The notes beneath the pieces are model-generated. The model was given only the letters and a program-made list of their open reading frames with translations. It was not told the origin of the DNA and did no database searches. From Pseudomonas sp. B20(2017) (lineage in GTDB: Bacteria; Pseudomonadota; Gammaproteobacteria; Pseudomonadales; Pseudomonadaceae): 64,000 nt of DNA. The position numbers were made by a program, and so were the translations under genes. Numbering within the stretch: position 1 is the stretch's first letter; each line of letters begins with the position of its first letter. The stretch spans positions 174,664 to 238,663 of the forward strand of contig NZ_NEJP01000012.1 in NCBI RefSeq assembly GCF_002113125.1, given 5' to 3'. Below are positions 8,335-16,449 of the stretch, one piece after another.

Positions 8335-8892
8335 CACCGTCGATATTGTCTCGCATGAGAGACCTCTCCAAGAGAACGTCGTCAACAGGTACGGACCTTG
8401 AGTCACCGCCCGCCTTACTCGTCATTATCGCAGACCACGCGTAGCCTGGTGGAGTATCTGATTGCGACGAAGCCCAAGAGGGGCTGATCGGTCTAACGTG
8501 AACCTTAGAGCTTGCGAAGCTTGCCGGTTGCCTCGGCGATCAACATCAGTGTCTGCTCCATGTCGCCAATCGCCTGATGCGGTCACGGTCTTTTGGCCCA
8601 CGGTTCTGAAGGTTATCGGTCATGTCTGTCACCAAGTGATAACGCAGTCACAAATGGGACCGCGGGCTGCCTGGACGATTTTCTGAGGCTACGTCCTGGG
8701 ATTTTTTCGCGATACGACCAGATAGCACAACCACTCGTGCCTTCCAGGCAGCGGACAGTTCGGCGTCCATGTTTGCAAGCGAACTTTTGTCTGAGCGTAA
8801 AGAGTACCGGCTTAGTTCTCTTCCCATTCGTCGCTTGCGGTGAACCGCAAACCTGAAACGCCCCTCCACTGATCAATACAGAGGGTCACATC
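8335..8892. other. Gene-poor stretch with decayed sequence
   Basis: No convincing gene on either strand. On the minus strand around 8507-8580 a short run reads HQAIGDMEQTLMLIAEAT then GKLRKL and a stop. It looks like the natural end of a protein, but I cannot name it and it has no upstream continuation. The rest holds only short frames with poor codon use. A GAGGG lies 8 bases before the ATG of the following small gene. Confidence 0.4.
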
Positions 8893-9114
8893 ATGTATGA
8901 AGATAGAAAAGCGCACGCATTGGAAGCATGGCAGCGGTTATTCGATCATCCCGAAATTCGAATGAGCGCTCCCGAGCAGTACGACGAACTGTTGCGGCTC
9001 GCCGAGGAGTATTGCGAGGAGGGATTTATCACTCGAGAAGAACGTAGAGCGATGATTGAGCGAGCGACCATGAATTACAGGCGAGCCGTGGAAGGCGCGG
9101 GACTCGGAACTTAA
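8893..9114 (+). CDS. Small conserved hypothetical protein, paralogue of the one at 10980-11258
   Basis: A 73-residue, charged, probably all-helical protein with no signal peptide or membrane segment. It shares a pattern with the small protein encoded at 10980-11258: both have ALEAW/AYERWHRAL, then a D-x-P-x-x-Y-x-E-L-L-R-x-A-x-E-x segment, then I-T-x-x-E-R/E-W-R-x-x-I/R, ending in Y-R/L-x-A-V. The two are paralogues on opposite strands only 2 kb apart. Neither belongs to a family I recognise. The start has GAGGG upstream. Position among stress-type genes suggests a stress role, but no function can be given. Confidence 0.7.
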   Translation: MYEDRKAHALEAWQRLFDHPEIRMSAPEQYDELLRLAEEYCEEGFITREERRAMIERATMNYRRAVEGAGLGT

Positions 9115-9227
9115 ACAACAAGGATGCGTCATGAAAGCGCATTAGCGGGTCGCGACAGCGCCTCAGGAGCGCTTTGTCATTGGCTGGAGCGTTGACCAAC
9201 CTCGACTAGAGTTTCAAGAGCACGATT

Positions 9228-9480
9228 ATGTTCGGAAACTTCCAGCTCGAAATGATCGAGTTGCCAGAAGCTGCGTTACGCGTTCGTTCAGGTGGCGCGG
9301 CCCCCCCGCTGCTCTTACTCCGTGGGCACCCTTGAACGCATACCACATGGCATAAAGTTGCCCCGCTACTCGCGGAATTCTTCACGGTGGTCTGCCCTGA
9401 CTTGAGGGGGGTGGCCAATCCATTAAGTCCATTGATCCCCATGACTACGTTGCTTTTTCGAGAGAGCGAAAGGGCAAGAC
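9228..9480 (+). pseudogene. Haloacetate-dehalogenase-like alpha/beta hydrolase remnant
   Basis: From the ATG at 9228 the frame reads MFGNFQLEMIELPEAALRVR, then SGGAAPPLLLLRGHP, then a TGA where relatives have an Arg codon (CGA to TGA). It continues in frame THTTWHKVAPLLAEFFTVVC and PDLRG. This is the opening of a fluoroacetate/haloacetate dehalogenase-type hydrolase, with the oxyanion HGHP-like loop and the PDLRG strand-loop. After PDLRG a frame change leads to HDYVAFSRERKG, the next conserved piece, and then similarity stops. The nucleophile, acid and His regions are gone. So there is a nonsense mutation, a frameshift and a 3' deletion. Confidence 0.7.
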
Positions 9481-9511
9481 TGTGTCGAGGGAAACACCCA
9501 GGAGTTTGCTG

Positions 9512-9958
9512 TCAGTGGTCCCGGGGTATCACTGAAATCTTTCCGTTTCGCTCCAATATCGCAAATTTGATTTCTTCCACTGTCTCGATGCCCTGACTGG
9601 AGCGTGCAGCCTCCATGAGGTCAGCTTCAATCAAGCGCGCATGACGCAAGCGTTCATAAAGGATCTTGCCATGCTCGACGAGAACCGTAGGTTCGCCATC
9701 AATGAGTCGTGAGACGAACGAGGAACGTCGTTTCAAAAGCGACAGTCCGACATCAACGGCAATCAGCGTGACGATGACGACGATGGAGTTGGTCAGCGAA
9801 AAGTCGTCTCCAAGCAACGCTTGCTGCGTCGCCTCACCGATGATCATGAGCAGCACAAAATCAAAGGTCGTCAATTCCGCTAATGAACGCCGACCCGCAA
9901 TTTTGAAAAGAATCATCAACGCCACATACATGGCGGCCGCGCGTAACACAGAGTCCAT
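9512..9958 (-). CDS. DUF421 (YetF-type) membrane protein
   Basis: A 148-residue protein with hydrophobic helices at about residues 5-20, 32-50 and 55-75. They are followed by a soluble domain beginning RLIDGEPTVLVEHGKILYERL and a last strand FAILERNGKISVIPR. This order is characteristic of DUF421/YetF proteins, inner-membrane proteins of unknown biochemical role that are often stress- or sporulation-associated. The start has AGGTG upstream. It is the last gene of a tight minus-strand operon, seven bases after the membrane-anchored gene 9966-10481. Confidence 0.88.
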   Translation of the reverse strand: MDSVLRAAAMYVALMILFKIAGRRSLAELTTFDFVLLMIIGEATQQALLGDDFSLTNSIVVIVTLIAVDVGLSLLKRRSSFVSRLIDGEPTVLVEHGKILYERLRHARLIEADLMEAARSSQGIETVEEIKFAILERNGKISVIPRDH

Positions 9959-9965
9959 AGCGCAC

Positions 9966-10481
9966 CTACGGGAAAATATATTGGGTAACGTTCACCGTCG
10001 AAGATCCCGGCATTGAAAGACGGCTGGTGTAACCTCCCAGGCCATCACCTCGCAGCGTCAGATGAAGCGTCGCCCGTCCCTGAGGATCCGTTTGCAGCCA
10101 TACCTTGAGACCGTCCCCGATGCTGACCGATTTAACGGGCTCAGGCTGCATGCTTTCTATGCTGAAACCCTCGAGAAAGTCACCTGAAAGCTCGATCTCT
10201 ACCTGCGAGTCAGGCCGACCGCTGACAGCGATCTTCATTGGGTTGGTCGATCCGTTGCGGTGAAAGATCTCATAGTGTGCAGATAATCTGCCGTCGGCGC
10301 TGTGGACCACCCGAGCGCTAAGTGGCCCGCGCGAAAACACGCCTAACAGCGCCATGAGCACCACTGCGACCAGGGCATACCAACCCCATCGTTCAAACCG
10401 CCAAACTTTCAGTTGATAGGGCATGTCCTCACATACCGGGTGCTTGCGGCTTTCGTAGTCAGAACGCTGATGCTCATCCAT
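9966..10481 (-). CDS. Conserved hypothetical single-pass membrane protein
   Basis: 171 residues: a charged cytoplasmic N-terminus of about 30 residues, one membrane helix (WYALVAVVLMALLGVF, about 33-49), and an exposed beta-rich domain of about 120 residues. The repeated strand pattern (SQVEIELSGDFLEGFSIE, VSIGDGLKVWLQTD, ATLHLTLRGDGLGGY) suggests an immunoglobulin-like periplasmic fold. I do not recognise a named family. Its start has GAGG upstream. It lies 11 bases after CinA and 7 before the DUF421 gene, so it is probably an accessory partner of the DUF421 protein. Confidence 0.75.
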   Translation of the reverse strand: MDEHQRSDYESRKHPVCEDMPYQLKVWRFERWGWYALVAVVLMALLGVFSRGPLSARVVHSADGRLSAHYEIFHRNGSTNPMKIAVSGRPDSQVEIELSGDFLEGFSIESMQPEPVKSVSIGDGLKVWLQTDPQGRATLHLTLRGDGLGGYTSRLSMPGSSTVNVTQYIFP

Positions 10482-10492
10482 GCCAACTGTCC

Positions 10493-10993
10493 TCAGGCTC
10501 GCTCGCCGGTCAGCGCCCGTTGATGGAAATGAGCGAGTGCCTCTAATGCGTGCTCGGCCGCCAGCAGCTGCACTTCACAGCGAGTGCCAAAAAAACGGAG
10601 CTGGCGGGTGAATACACTCGGCCCCTGATTCGTCTGGAAAGCCCAAGCAAAACAGATTGTTCCAGCCGGAATACCATCGACATCGTCGGGCCCTAGAATA
10701 CCGGTGGTGGCCAATGCAACAGTGGCAGGGCTGTCGCGCAATGCTCCAACTGCCATTTCTCGTGCCACCTCACAGCTGGTGAGGTTGAACGTCTCAATGG
10801 TTTTGGGGCTGACATTCAGTAAGCGCTGTTTCGCTTCCGGCGAATAGACCACATACCCGCTCTCGATCAACTCGCCACTGCCTTCGACCTCTGACAGAAG
10901 CGTGATGATTTTGCCGGCGGTGCACGATTCAGCCGTTGTTAGTCGCAACGATTGTTGGCGTAAATAGAACACCGTGACCTCAGCCGTGGACAT
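10493..10993 (-). CDS. CinA-family protein (nicotinamide-nucleotide amidase-like)
   Basis: The preferred start at 10993 gives 166 residues, the length of stand-alone PncC/CinA C-terminal domains. It carries TTAESCTAGKI with the catalytic Ser, the SGYVVYSPEAK segment, and TGILGPDDVDGIPAGT, equivalent to the family's TG-GP loop. The family deamidates nicotinamide mononucleotide to nicotinate mononucleotide for NAD recycling. An in-frame ATG at 11026 is possible but less likely, since GGGAAAA precedes the 10993 start. The start overlaps the end of the small upstream gene by 14 bases, which indicates translational coupling. A second, housekeeping copy beside recA is likely elsewhere in such genomes. 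Confidence 0.87.
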   Translation of the reverse strand: MSTAEVTVFYLRQQSLRLTTAESCTAGKIITLLSEVEGSGELIESGYVVYSPEAKQRLLNVSPKTIETFNLTSCEVAREMAVGALRDSPATVALATTGILGPDDVDGIPAGTICFAWAFQTNQGPSVFTRQLRFFGTRCEVQLLAAEHALEALAHFHQRALTGERA

Positions 10994-11258
10994 GCACTTT
11001 TCCCTGCCTGTCATGGTAGTCAACACCCGCGACCGCTTGCAGATACACCTCGTCTGCCCTTATTCGCAGCTCACGCCACTCCTGCCAAGTCACAATATCC
11101 AGCCGATCCATTTCATCAGCCTGTCGTAGGAGTTCCTCGTGGTAAGCGTCCGGACAGTCCATTCGCAGCGAGCAATCATCCAGCGCCCTATGCCAACGCT
11201 CATAGGCCCTGAGTTTGGCTTCCTGTGCTGGAGAAAAAACATTACTGCAGCTGTTCAT
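10980..11258 (-). CDS. Small conserved hypothetical protein, first gene of the CinA-DUF421 operon
   Basis: 92 residues from the ATG at 11258 (a GTG at 11267 is in frame). Helical and charged, with AYERWHRALDDCSLRMDCPD, then YHEELLRQADEMDRLDIVTW and QEWRELRIRADEVYLQAV. It is a paralogue of the 73-residue protein at 8893-9114. The last 14 bases overlap the CinA start. No known domain; probably cytoplasmic. Its place at the head of a four-gene operon, with a second free-standing copy nearby, suggests a recurrent accessory factor rather than noise. Confidence 0.7.
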   Translation of the reverse strand: MNSCSNVFSPAQEAKLRAYERWHRALDDCSLRMDCPDAYHEELLRQADEMDRLDIVTWQEWRELRIRADEVYLQAVAGVDYHDRQGKVHVHG

Positions 11259-11626
11259 AGCGAGCACTCTCGGGCACCGTTTGACTGTTGAGCCTACGAG
11301 ATCAGGGACAGTTCACTGCAGTCGACCAGAAGGAATGTTGTCGATCGTGAAAGAGCGGAAAACGTTGAGGGACGAACAAAGGAATTTTTCAGCCACGGAT
11401 CGCTACTTAGCTTATGAGCGTGAGGAGGTTCCATGGTCAGACCAATCTGTACACCAATGAATACCCACTGCACAGGCAGCCTAAGTCACACGTCATTCGC
11501 TCACCCAAAATGCGAAGTACTGACGCTTGGCCTTGGACCTGTTGCGACGCGGATTTGGTAACCCTTTCGAAACCCGCGAAGCCTGCGCTCAGGATGTTCC
11601 GCAAATCGCCGGTGAGTACAGGCGAC
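11259..11626. other. Intergenic region without recognised genes
   Basis: About 370 bases between the small operon-leading gene and the 178-residue membrane protein. Short frames exist on both strands but have no recognisable similarity or good ribosome sites. The promoter of the minus-strand operon 9512-11258 should lie at its left end. Confidence 0.4.
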
Positions 11627-12163
11627 TTAACCAAAGGGATCCGTGATCTGGATTGCGATCGACCAGAGACCCAGTACGATCCAGAACGTCGCGAAAATCC
11701 AAGGCGTGCGCACCGAGAAGAGCAACGCCTTGCGGTAGCCCTTATGAGTGGATTCCCGTTCGCAGAACAACGGCGATTCGTCATACGCCATGCCCATCAC
11801 TGGCTCGCTGCGCAGCAGCTCACTCTGTTTGTAATACCAGTGATCAATGATGTCGTAAGCCGCCCTAATACCCGGCCACGCGTTGAGCGTACTCAACAAA
11901 CCCAGCAGCGCGAGAAAGGGAGGCACAAACAGGGTGAACAGCTTGCCCCATTCAGGGTTGAGATTGCCCATACAGGACGCAAAAGCGATCACCAAAAAGG
12001 ACTGGGCCGCCAAGTAGGCATCAGTTCGATTGGCTAAAATGGCCGTCTCGTAATGAATCTCCCGACGGTAGAAATCCAAACGCTCCTTGGGTGAGCCAAA
12101 CATTTTGGCATTGTGAGCATTCAGCTCCGCTTCGCTGGTCTGTGAAGTCAGAATCCGTGGCAA
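11627..12163 (-). CDS. Hypothetical multi-pass membrane protein
   Basis: 178 residues from a TTG start at 12163 that has a G-rich ribosome site about 8 bases upstream; an internal ATG at 12103 is the alternative. A soluble N-terminus (about 45 residues) is followed by helices AYLAAQSFLVIAFASCMG and TLFVPPFLALLGLLSTL, a central loop with YDIIDHWYYKQSELLR, and a final helix WIFATFWIVLGLWSIAI. No enzyme motif is visible. The paired-helix plus cytoplasmic-arm layout recalls SLATT-like membrane proteins, but I cannot support that assignment. Function unknown. Confidence 0.7.
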   Translation of the reverse strand: MPRILTSQTSEAELNAHNAKMFGSPKERLDFYRREIHYETAILANRTDAYLAAQSFLVIAFASCMGNLNPEWGKLFTLFVPPFLALLGLLSTLNAWPGIRAAYDIIDHWYYKQSELLRSEPVMGMAYDESPLFCERESTHKGYRKALLFSVRTPWIFATFWIVLGLWSIAIQITDPFG

Positions 12164-12198
12164 AACGCACTACCCCCCAAAAGGCCCGTAGAGCCCGA

Positions 12199-12420
12199 TC
12201 ATCCTTTGCTGTGTTCGGGTGAGGATGGCCCTTTAGCGACGCCGCGTGGCCCGGCCACACCCCAGATCACCACCCCCAGCAATGGGGCCAGGAATATCAG
12301 CGCCGTCCAGCCAGCCTTTGTCCCTGAGGATGTATCGCTTCTCATAACGCTGTTCATTGCCCATAGATCAAGCAGCAAAAGAATGATTGCGCAGGCGATC
12401 CAAAAATATTCGGCTTGCAT
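12199..12420 (-). CDS. PLDc_N (phospholipase D N-terminal-like) small membrane protein
   Basis: The ATG at 12420, with GGAG 7 bases upstream, gives a 73-residue protein; the longer open frame to 12540 has no support. Two membrane helices are clear: YFWIACAIILLLLDLWAM and AGWTALIFLAPLLGVVIW. The connecting loop and the ending WGVAGPRGV are like PLDc_N-domain proteins, which resemble the membrane anchor of cardiolipin synthases but lack the catalytic HKD domain. The role of such small proteins is unknown. It lies just downstream, on the same strand, of the ferritin-like gene. Confidence 0.75.
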   Translation of the reverse strand: MQAEYFWIACAIILLLLDLWAMNSVMRSDTSSGTKAGWTALIFLAPLLGVVIWGVAGPRGVAKGPSSPEHSKG

Positions 12421-12543
12421 GATGCATCTCCATTGTTCGTATCGTTTGGGCGAACAGACATTGGTAAGCGACGGTCGGCATAGTCTGAAAATGCCCCGGC
12501 GTCCGTAGACGCCGTGGGCTGCCTCCGACCTACTTTTCAAACG

Positions 12544-13041
12544 TCATTTTTCGAGGGTTGCCGCTTGGTTATCACCTTGCTCAGCGATCTTCGTCAGCTT
12601 CTCGTCGGCGCCTTTCTCCTCAGCGAGGGTCGCTTGTAGCAATGCAACGGCGTCGTTGAGTTTCAGGTGCTTGGCCATCGCAATCAGTGTGCCGTAACTG
12701 GCGATCTCGTAGTGCTCGACTTTCTGCGCCGCACCGATCAGCGCCGCGTCCAGCACCGCGCCTTTGTCGATTTCATCCAGCAACTCTTTGGACTCTTCGA
12801 CCAAGCCTTCCATCGCCACGCACTTCATGCGCTTGAGCTTCAGGCCTGTTAGCTCGACGAGTTGATCAATACGCTCGATTTGACCTTGGGTTTCTTCAAG
12901 ATGTGAGGTAAACGCGTCGGCGAGCAGTGGATTGGTCGCGGCCCGTGCCAAGCGCGGCAACGCTTTGGTGATCTGTTTCTCAGCACTGTAAACATCGGAG
13001 AGCTCATGAATGAACAGGTCTTCAACAGTTTTCCTAGCCAT
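12544..13041 (-). CDS. YciE/YciF-type ferritin-like protein (DUF892)
   Basis: 165 residues matching the DUF892 family over the whole length: LFIHELSDVYSAEKQITKAL at the N-terminus, HLEETQGQIERIDQLVELTG, then KVEHYEIASYGTLIAMAKHL, and LAEEKGADEKL. The repeated Glu/His pairs in four helices form a di-metal site as in ferritin-like proteins. The family is induced under osmotic, stationary-phase and oxidative stress in enterics, and its exact reaction is unknown. The start has GGAAG about 8 bases upstream. Its neighbours (manganese catalase, ZIP transporter) match the usual company of these genes in Pseudomonas stress regions. Confidence 0.93.
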   Translation of the reverse strand: MARKTVEDLFIHELSDVYSAEKQITKALPRLARAATNPLLADAFTSHLEETQGQIERIDQLVELTGLKLKRMKCVAMEGLVEESKELLDEIDKGAVLDAALIGAAQKVEHYEIASYGTLIAMAKHLKLNDAVALLQATLAEEKGADEKLTKIAEQGDNQAATLEK

Positions 13042-13182
13042 TTCTAACTTCCTTCTGGTCGCTAATTTTCAAGGGGCGTGGTGGCCGTAAAGGCATCCAC
13101 GTTGTGATGTTCAAGAATGCTGACCCAGCCCATCGGGCAGGCGTTCAAAGAGATTCTCCATCCACGGATGAGGGGCACCCGG

Positions 13183-14112
13183 CTAACCCAACGCCGTATC
13201 GAGGAACATCATCACGCCGAAGCCGAGCATCAAACCCAAGGTCGCAGGCGTCTCATGGCCGTTGCGGTGCGTCTCAGGAATTACCTCGTGCGACACCACG
13301 AAGATCATCGCGCCGGCGGCCAAGCCCAATGCGACTGGATAGCCCAAGGCAAAACCGCTCGATACACCCAGGCCCACGATTGCGCCCAAAGGCTCCATCA
13401 AGCCGGACCCCACGGCGATCAGCGCCGCCCTCCATGCCGATATGCCGGTAACCCGCAAAGCCAACGCCACGGCAAGCCCCTCCGGGATGTCCTGAATGGC
13501 AATAGCAGTGGTCAACGGCAAACCCACCTTCATGTCGCCATTGGCAAAGCTGACGCCAATCGCCATGCCTTCGGGCAGGTTGTGCAAGGTGATCGCCAGG
13601 ACGAACAGCCATACGCGATTAATTCGTTGGGAGTCGGGCCCCCGCCTGCCGCTTTCCTGGTGCTCGTGGGGGACGAACCGATCCAGTCCGATCATCAGCG
13701 CAACCCCCAAGGCCTGCCCGAACACAACAACGCAGGCGGCTAGTAGCTGGTTACCACACAGTGTCTGAGCGGCCTCAATGCCAGGAAGAATCAAGGAAAA
13801 AGAGCTGGCTGCCAGCATCATGCCGGCGGCAAATCCCAGCATGATGTCCTGGGTACGCGAGCTGATATCACGAAGGACGATCGCCACCACTGCACCCAGT
13901 GCAGTCGCCGCGAATCCAGACAATCCTCCCAACGCTGCCAGGCGCAAATTCTCCTTTTCAGCCCCTACCAGCGCGGAGTAACCGCTAATCAACAACAGCG
14001 CGGTGACCAGCAGGAGGGTCGTCCAGAACAGCATTGCGGGCCAGCCGCCGCGGGACGCTAACCCCCACCAAGTGCGTAGCGGGGTTCTCGCAGACGCTGA
14101 GGAAAGTGGCAT
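13183..14112 (-). CDS. ZIP-family metal transporter
   Basis: 309 residues, about eight membrane helices. The two metal-binding motifs in helices IV and V are present: TLHNLPEGMAIGV and AIQDIPEGLAVAL. The His in helix IV, the Glu pair and the Asp of helix V are intact. A cytoplasmic loop lies between helices III and IV (DRFVPHEHQESGRRGPDSQR, His-containing). ZIP proteins bring zinc, iron or manganese into the cytoplasm. AGGAGG about 6 bases before the ATG supports the start. The adjacent manganese catalase and ferritin-like gene make manganese or iron supply plausible, but specificity cannot be read from sequence. Confidence 0.92.
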   Translation of the reverse strand: MPLSSASARTPLRTWWGLASRGGWPAMLFWTTLLLVTALLLISGYSALVGAEKENLRLAALGGLSGFAATALGAVVAIVLRDISSRTQDIMLGFAAGMMLAASSFSLILPGIEAAQTLCGNQLLAACVVVFGQALGVALMIGLDRFVPHEHQESGRRGPDSQRINRVWLFVLAITLHNLPEGMAIGVSFANGDMKVGLPLTTAIAIQDIPEGLAVALALRVTGISAWRAALIAVGSGLMEPLGAIVGLGVSSGFALGYPVALGLAAGAMIFVVSHEVIPETHRNGHETPATLGLMLGFGVMMFLDTALG

Positions 14113-14305
14113 GCCGCCTCCTATCGTTGAGTCGATTGTTTCCCATGGAGGCTGGTAGCGGATTGGCGCAATGTTCGGGTGATCCGCATCGCGGTCCGAT
14201 CATAGGATGCAGCGGTTGCGTTAAACCGATCAGACAAGGCTTGCGCCAAACCAACGCTGAAAATACCGGCATTCGAATTCATGTCATGTACCTCGGATTA
14301 CATCG

Positions 14306-14334
14306 AAAAAACCGCACGCCGTTGCGGCGTGCGG
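14306..14334 (-). terminator. Rho-independent terminator of the manganese catalase gene
   Basis: A perfect 10-base stem, CCGCACGCCG / CGGCGTGCGG with a 3-base loop (14312-14334), is flanked at 14306-14311 by six A's, which are U's in the minus-strand transcript. It lies 10 bases after the catalase stop codon. Confidence 0.92.
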
Positions 14335-14343
14335 CACTGATCG

Positions 14344-15228
14344 TCAAGCCTCTGGTTGACCCTGAACACCCGCACCCAGATCGGCGCCGGTGATGGGATT
14401 ACTGTCCGGATCGGAGAGGGTCCGGGCCTTCATGTCCAGCAGCAGCGCATCTTCTTCAGCGCTGAGCTGGACGCTGGCCGTGCCATCCCCGCCATCCACG
14501 GCAGGCGCAGGGTTTTCCACAAACTCCCAGTCATCACCCTGGTTCCATGGACCACGGGCGCTGCCCTCCCCTTGGGACATGTTGAAGTACACGTTGGTGA
14601 ACTCCGGCATGCCAGGAAGCTTGCCTTGCGGGAAGTTTGGCTGGATTGCGTGCAAGGCTTTCTCGAAGGACAGCTGATGCGCTATTTCACGAGTCATCAG
14701 GAAGCCCAGGGCCTCTTTAACCCCAGGATCGTCTGTCACGTTCATCAGCCGCTCATAGACGATTTTTGCGCGGGCTTCGGCGGCGATATTGGAACGGAAG
14801 TCGGCCGTCGGCTCACCGATTGTATCGACATAGGCTGCCGACCACGGCACACCGGCGGAGTTGGTCAACGGCGCGCCGGCGCCATACAGCAGACTGGTGA
14901 TGTGCGAATCGTTGCCAGCACCATTGATGGCCCGATACAGCTCACCCTCCTCTTCGACGCCTTCGGCCATTCGGCCTTTCGCGCCTTTGTTCAACATGAC
15001 GATGATGGAGCCGACAATTTCGAGATGGCTCAGCTCCTCTGTCGCAATGTCCATCAACAGATCTTTGCGACCTGGGTCATCTTCGGCCAGCGCTTGTGTG
15101 AAGTACCGCGATGCCGCCGCGAGCTCCCCTTGGGCGCCGCCAAACTGCTCAAGTAGCAGATTGGCCAAGCCTGGATTGGGCTCAGCGACGCGAACGGTGT
15201 ATTGAAGTCGCTTGTTATGTAGAAACAT
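14344..15228 (-). CDS. Manganese (non-heme) catalase
   Basis: The ATG at 15228, preceded by AGGAG at the right distance, gives 294 residues. The longer frame to 15618 crosses an iron-permease remnant and is not real. The di-manganese ligands sit in the four-helix bundle: Glu in FGGAQGELAAASRYF, then ATEELSHLEIVGSII with Glu and His, then AEARAKIVYERLMN and MTREIAHQLSFEKAL. The C-terminal extension (MSQGEGSARGPWNQGDDW) is typical of the family. It disproportionates hydrogen peroxide to water and oxygen in the cytoplasm without heme. A strong terminator follows. Confidence 0.95.
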   Translation of the reverse strand: MFLHNKRLQYTVRVAEPNPGLANLLLEQFGGAQGELAAASRYFTQALAEDDPGRKDLLMDIATEELSHLEIVGSIIVMLNKGAKGRMAEGVEEEGELYRAINGAGNDSHITSLLYGAGAPLTNSAGVPWSAAYVDTIGEPTADFRSNIAAEARAKIVYERLMNVTDDPGVKEALGFLMTREIAHQLSFEKALHAIQPNFPQGKLPGMPEFTNVYFNMSQGEGSARGPWNQGDDWEFVENPAPAVDGGDGTASVQLSAEEDALLLDMKARTLSDPDSNPITGADLGAGVQGQPEA

Positions 15229-15486
15229 TACAAATCTCCTCAGGTCAGGCGAGGCTCGATGCCCACTCGAAAAAGGTCGAATGCGAGCCCACAGACATCT
15301 GAAGCGAATCCCGAGCGAGTAATTGCAATTTGTTTGCACTAACGGCGACCGACGGTTTTCTTTTGACCTCGCTGGGGCGAATTGCCGCCAGTCGTCGGTG
15401 GTTCCGTATCGAATACAAACCTTTGACGGATCGCCGCGCTCAACCGCTATCCGTATTCCGGAGCTTGTGGATGGAGCACATCGAAA

Positions 15487-15627
15487 CTGATCATCAACAC
15501 GTCCACAACGATCATCACGTTCCTGATGGTGTTCCTCATCCAGAACACCCAGAATCGGGATAACGATATTCTGCACCTGAAACTCGATGAACTGATCCGA
15601 GCCACGAAGGATGCGCAAAACGCGACG
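15487..15627 (+). pseudogene. Low-affinity iron permease remnant
   Basis: The plus strand reads LIINTSTTIITFLMVFLIQN, then TQNRDNDILHLKLDELIRAT, then KDAQNA, the second helix and following amphipathic segment of the low-affinity iron permease family (PF04120). Upstream, where the first helix should be, only a faint match survives (YSGACGWST before LIINT). After QNA the frame goes off into unrelated residues. Both ends of a protein of about 130 residues are therefore lost. It lies antisense within the open frame upstream of the manganese catalase. Confidence 0.75.
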
Positions 15628-15898
15628 AAGTCTTTCTGCGCGAGATTTTGCCGCCCAGGCGGCACCGCGCGCGCAGCAACTGAACTAGCCTATCTCTGTT
15701 CGCCTCGCTGGGAGCTACCCAATCCAGCTCGTCCCCGAAGCATCCAGCGAGGTAAACACTCTGCTTTGAATCGACGCACGTTGATTTATCGACTTACTGA
15801 CCGTGGCTATTTGGGCAATCGCCTTTCAGTCATCCCGATGGAACATTACGCCAGCCCCGATCCTCTATCGCAACACCAGCGAAACTGAGGATTTCATC

Positions 15899-16396
15899 AT
15901 GATCGACCCAGCAACCGGTATGAAGGCGGGCGAGCGCTACGTCGTAGCGAGTCTCGAACGCACACGACATTTCCCTGGTTTCTTCCTGGACGGGAAATAT
16001 TACCTGGGCGCCGAATTGATGACAGCCATAGGTTGGCTGGAAGGAAAGCAGTTTTATTACGATGAGCTTGATCCCAAGGGGGAGCCGGTATTTCCCAATC
16101 GACTTGCCGGCAGTGTCGAAGACCTCACCCTGATCCTTACAGACGGTTCGCGTTTGCCGCTGAACGAAATGCTGTATAGGGCAGACGTCGATCCCACTCC
16201 CAATCCGAGCAGTCATACTGCATCGTCGTTAGAACATCCACCTGCTCGGTCAAGCGAGCAACAAGGAGTCAAGGGCGACTGGATGTCAGGTAAGCATCCA
16301 TATCCAGTACTCTTGGCGGCAGGCGCAGTGCTAATTCTGGGAATACTGCTGGGTGTCAAACAAGCTCATCGCCTTCCTCTCCGAAAATTGAGGTAG
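15899..16396 (+). CDS. Hypothetical protein with C-terminal membrane helix
   Basis: 165 residues from the ATG at 15899 (GAGGA about 8 bases upstream). The soluble N-terminal part (about 1-100) has KAGERYVVASLERTRHFPGF and a TAIGWLEGKQFYYDE segment suggestive of a small beta-rich domain. A Ser/Pro-rich linker follows, then one membrane helix, YPVLLAAGAVLILGILLGV, near residues 137-155 and a basic tail. Anchoring in the inner membrane with a cytoplasmic N-terminus is likely. No family recognised. Confidence 0.55.
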   Translation: MIDPATGMKAGERYVVASLERTRHFPGFFLDGKYYLGAELMTAIGWLEGKQFYYDELDPKGEPVFPNRLAGSVEDLTLILTDGSRLPLNEMLYRADVDPTPNPSSHTASSLEHPPARSSEQQGVKGDWMSGKHPYPVLLAAGAVLILGILLGVKQAHRLPLRKLR

Positions 16397-16449
16397 CCGC
16401 CCTTCCTGAGTTTCCTGAAGGAGTACGCTTTGAAGGATCGGAGATCGGA

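Noticed and set aside
15229..15618. N-terminal extension of manganese catalase
   Set aside because: It crosses an iron-permease remnant on the other strand; the ATG at 15228 has AGGAG and the family start.
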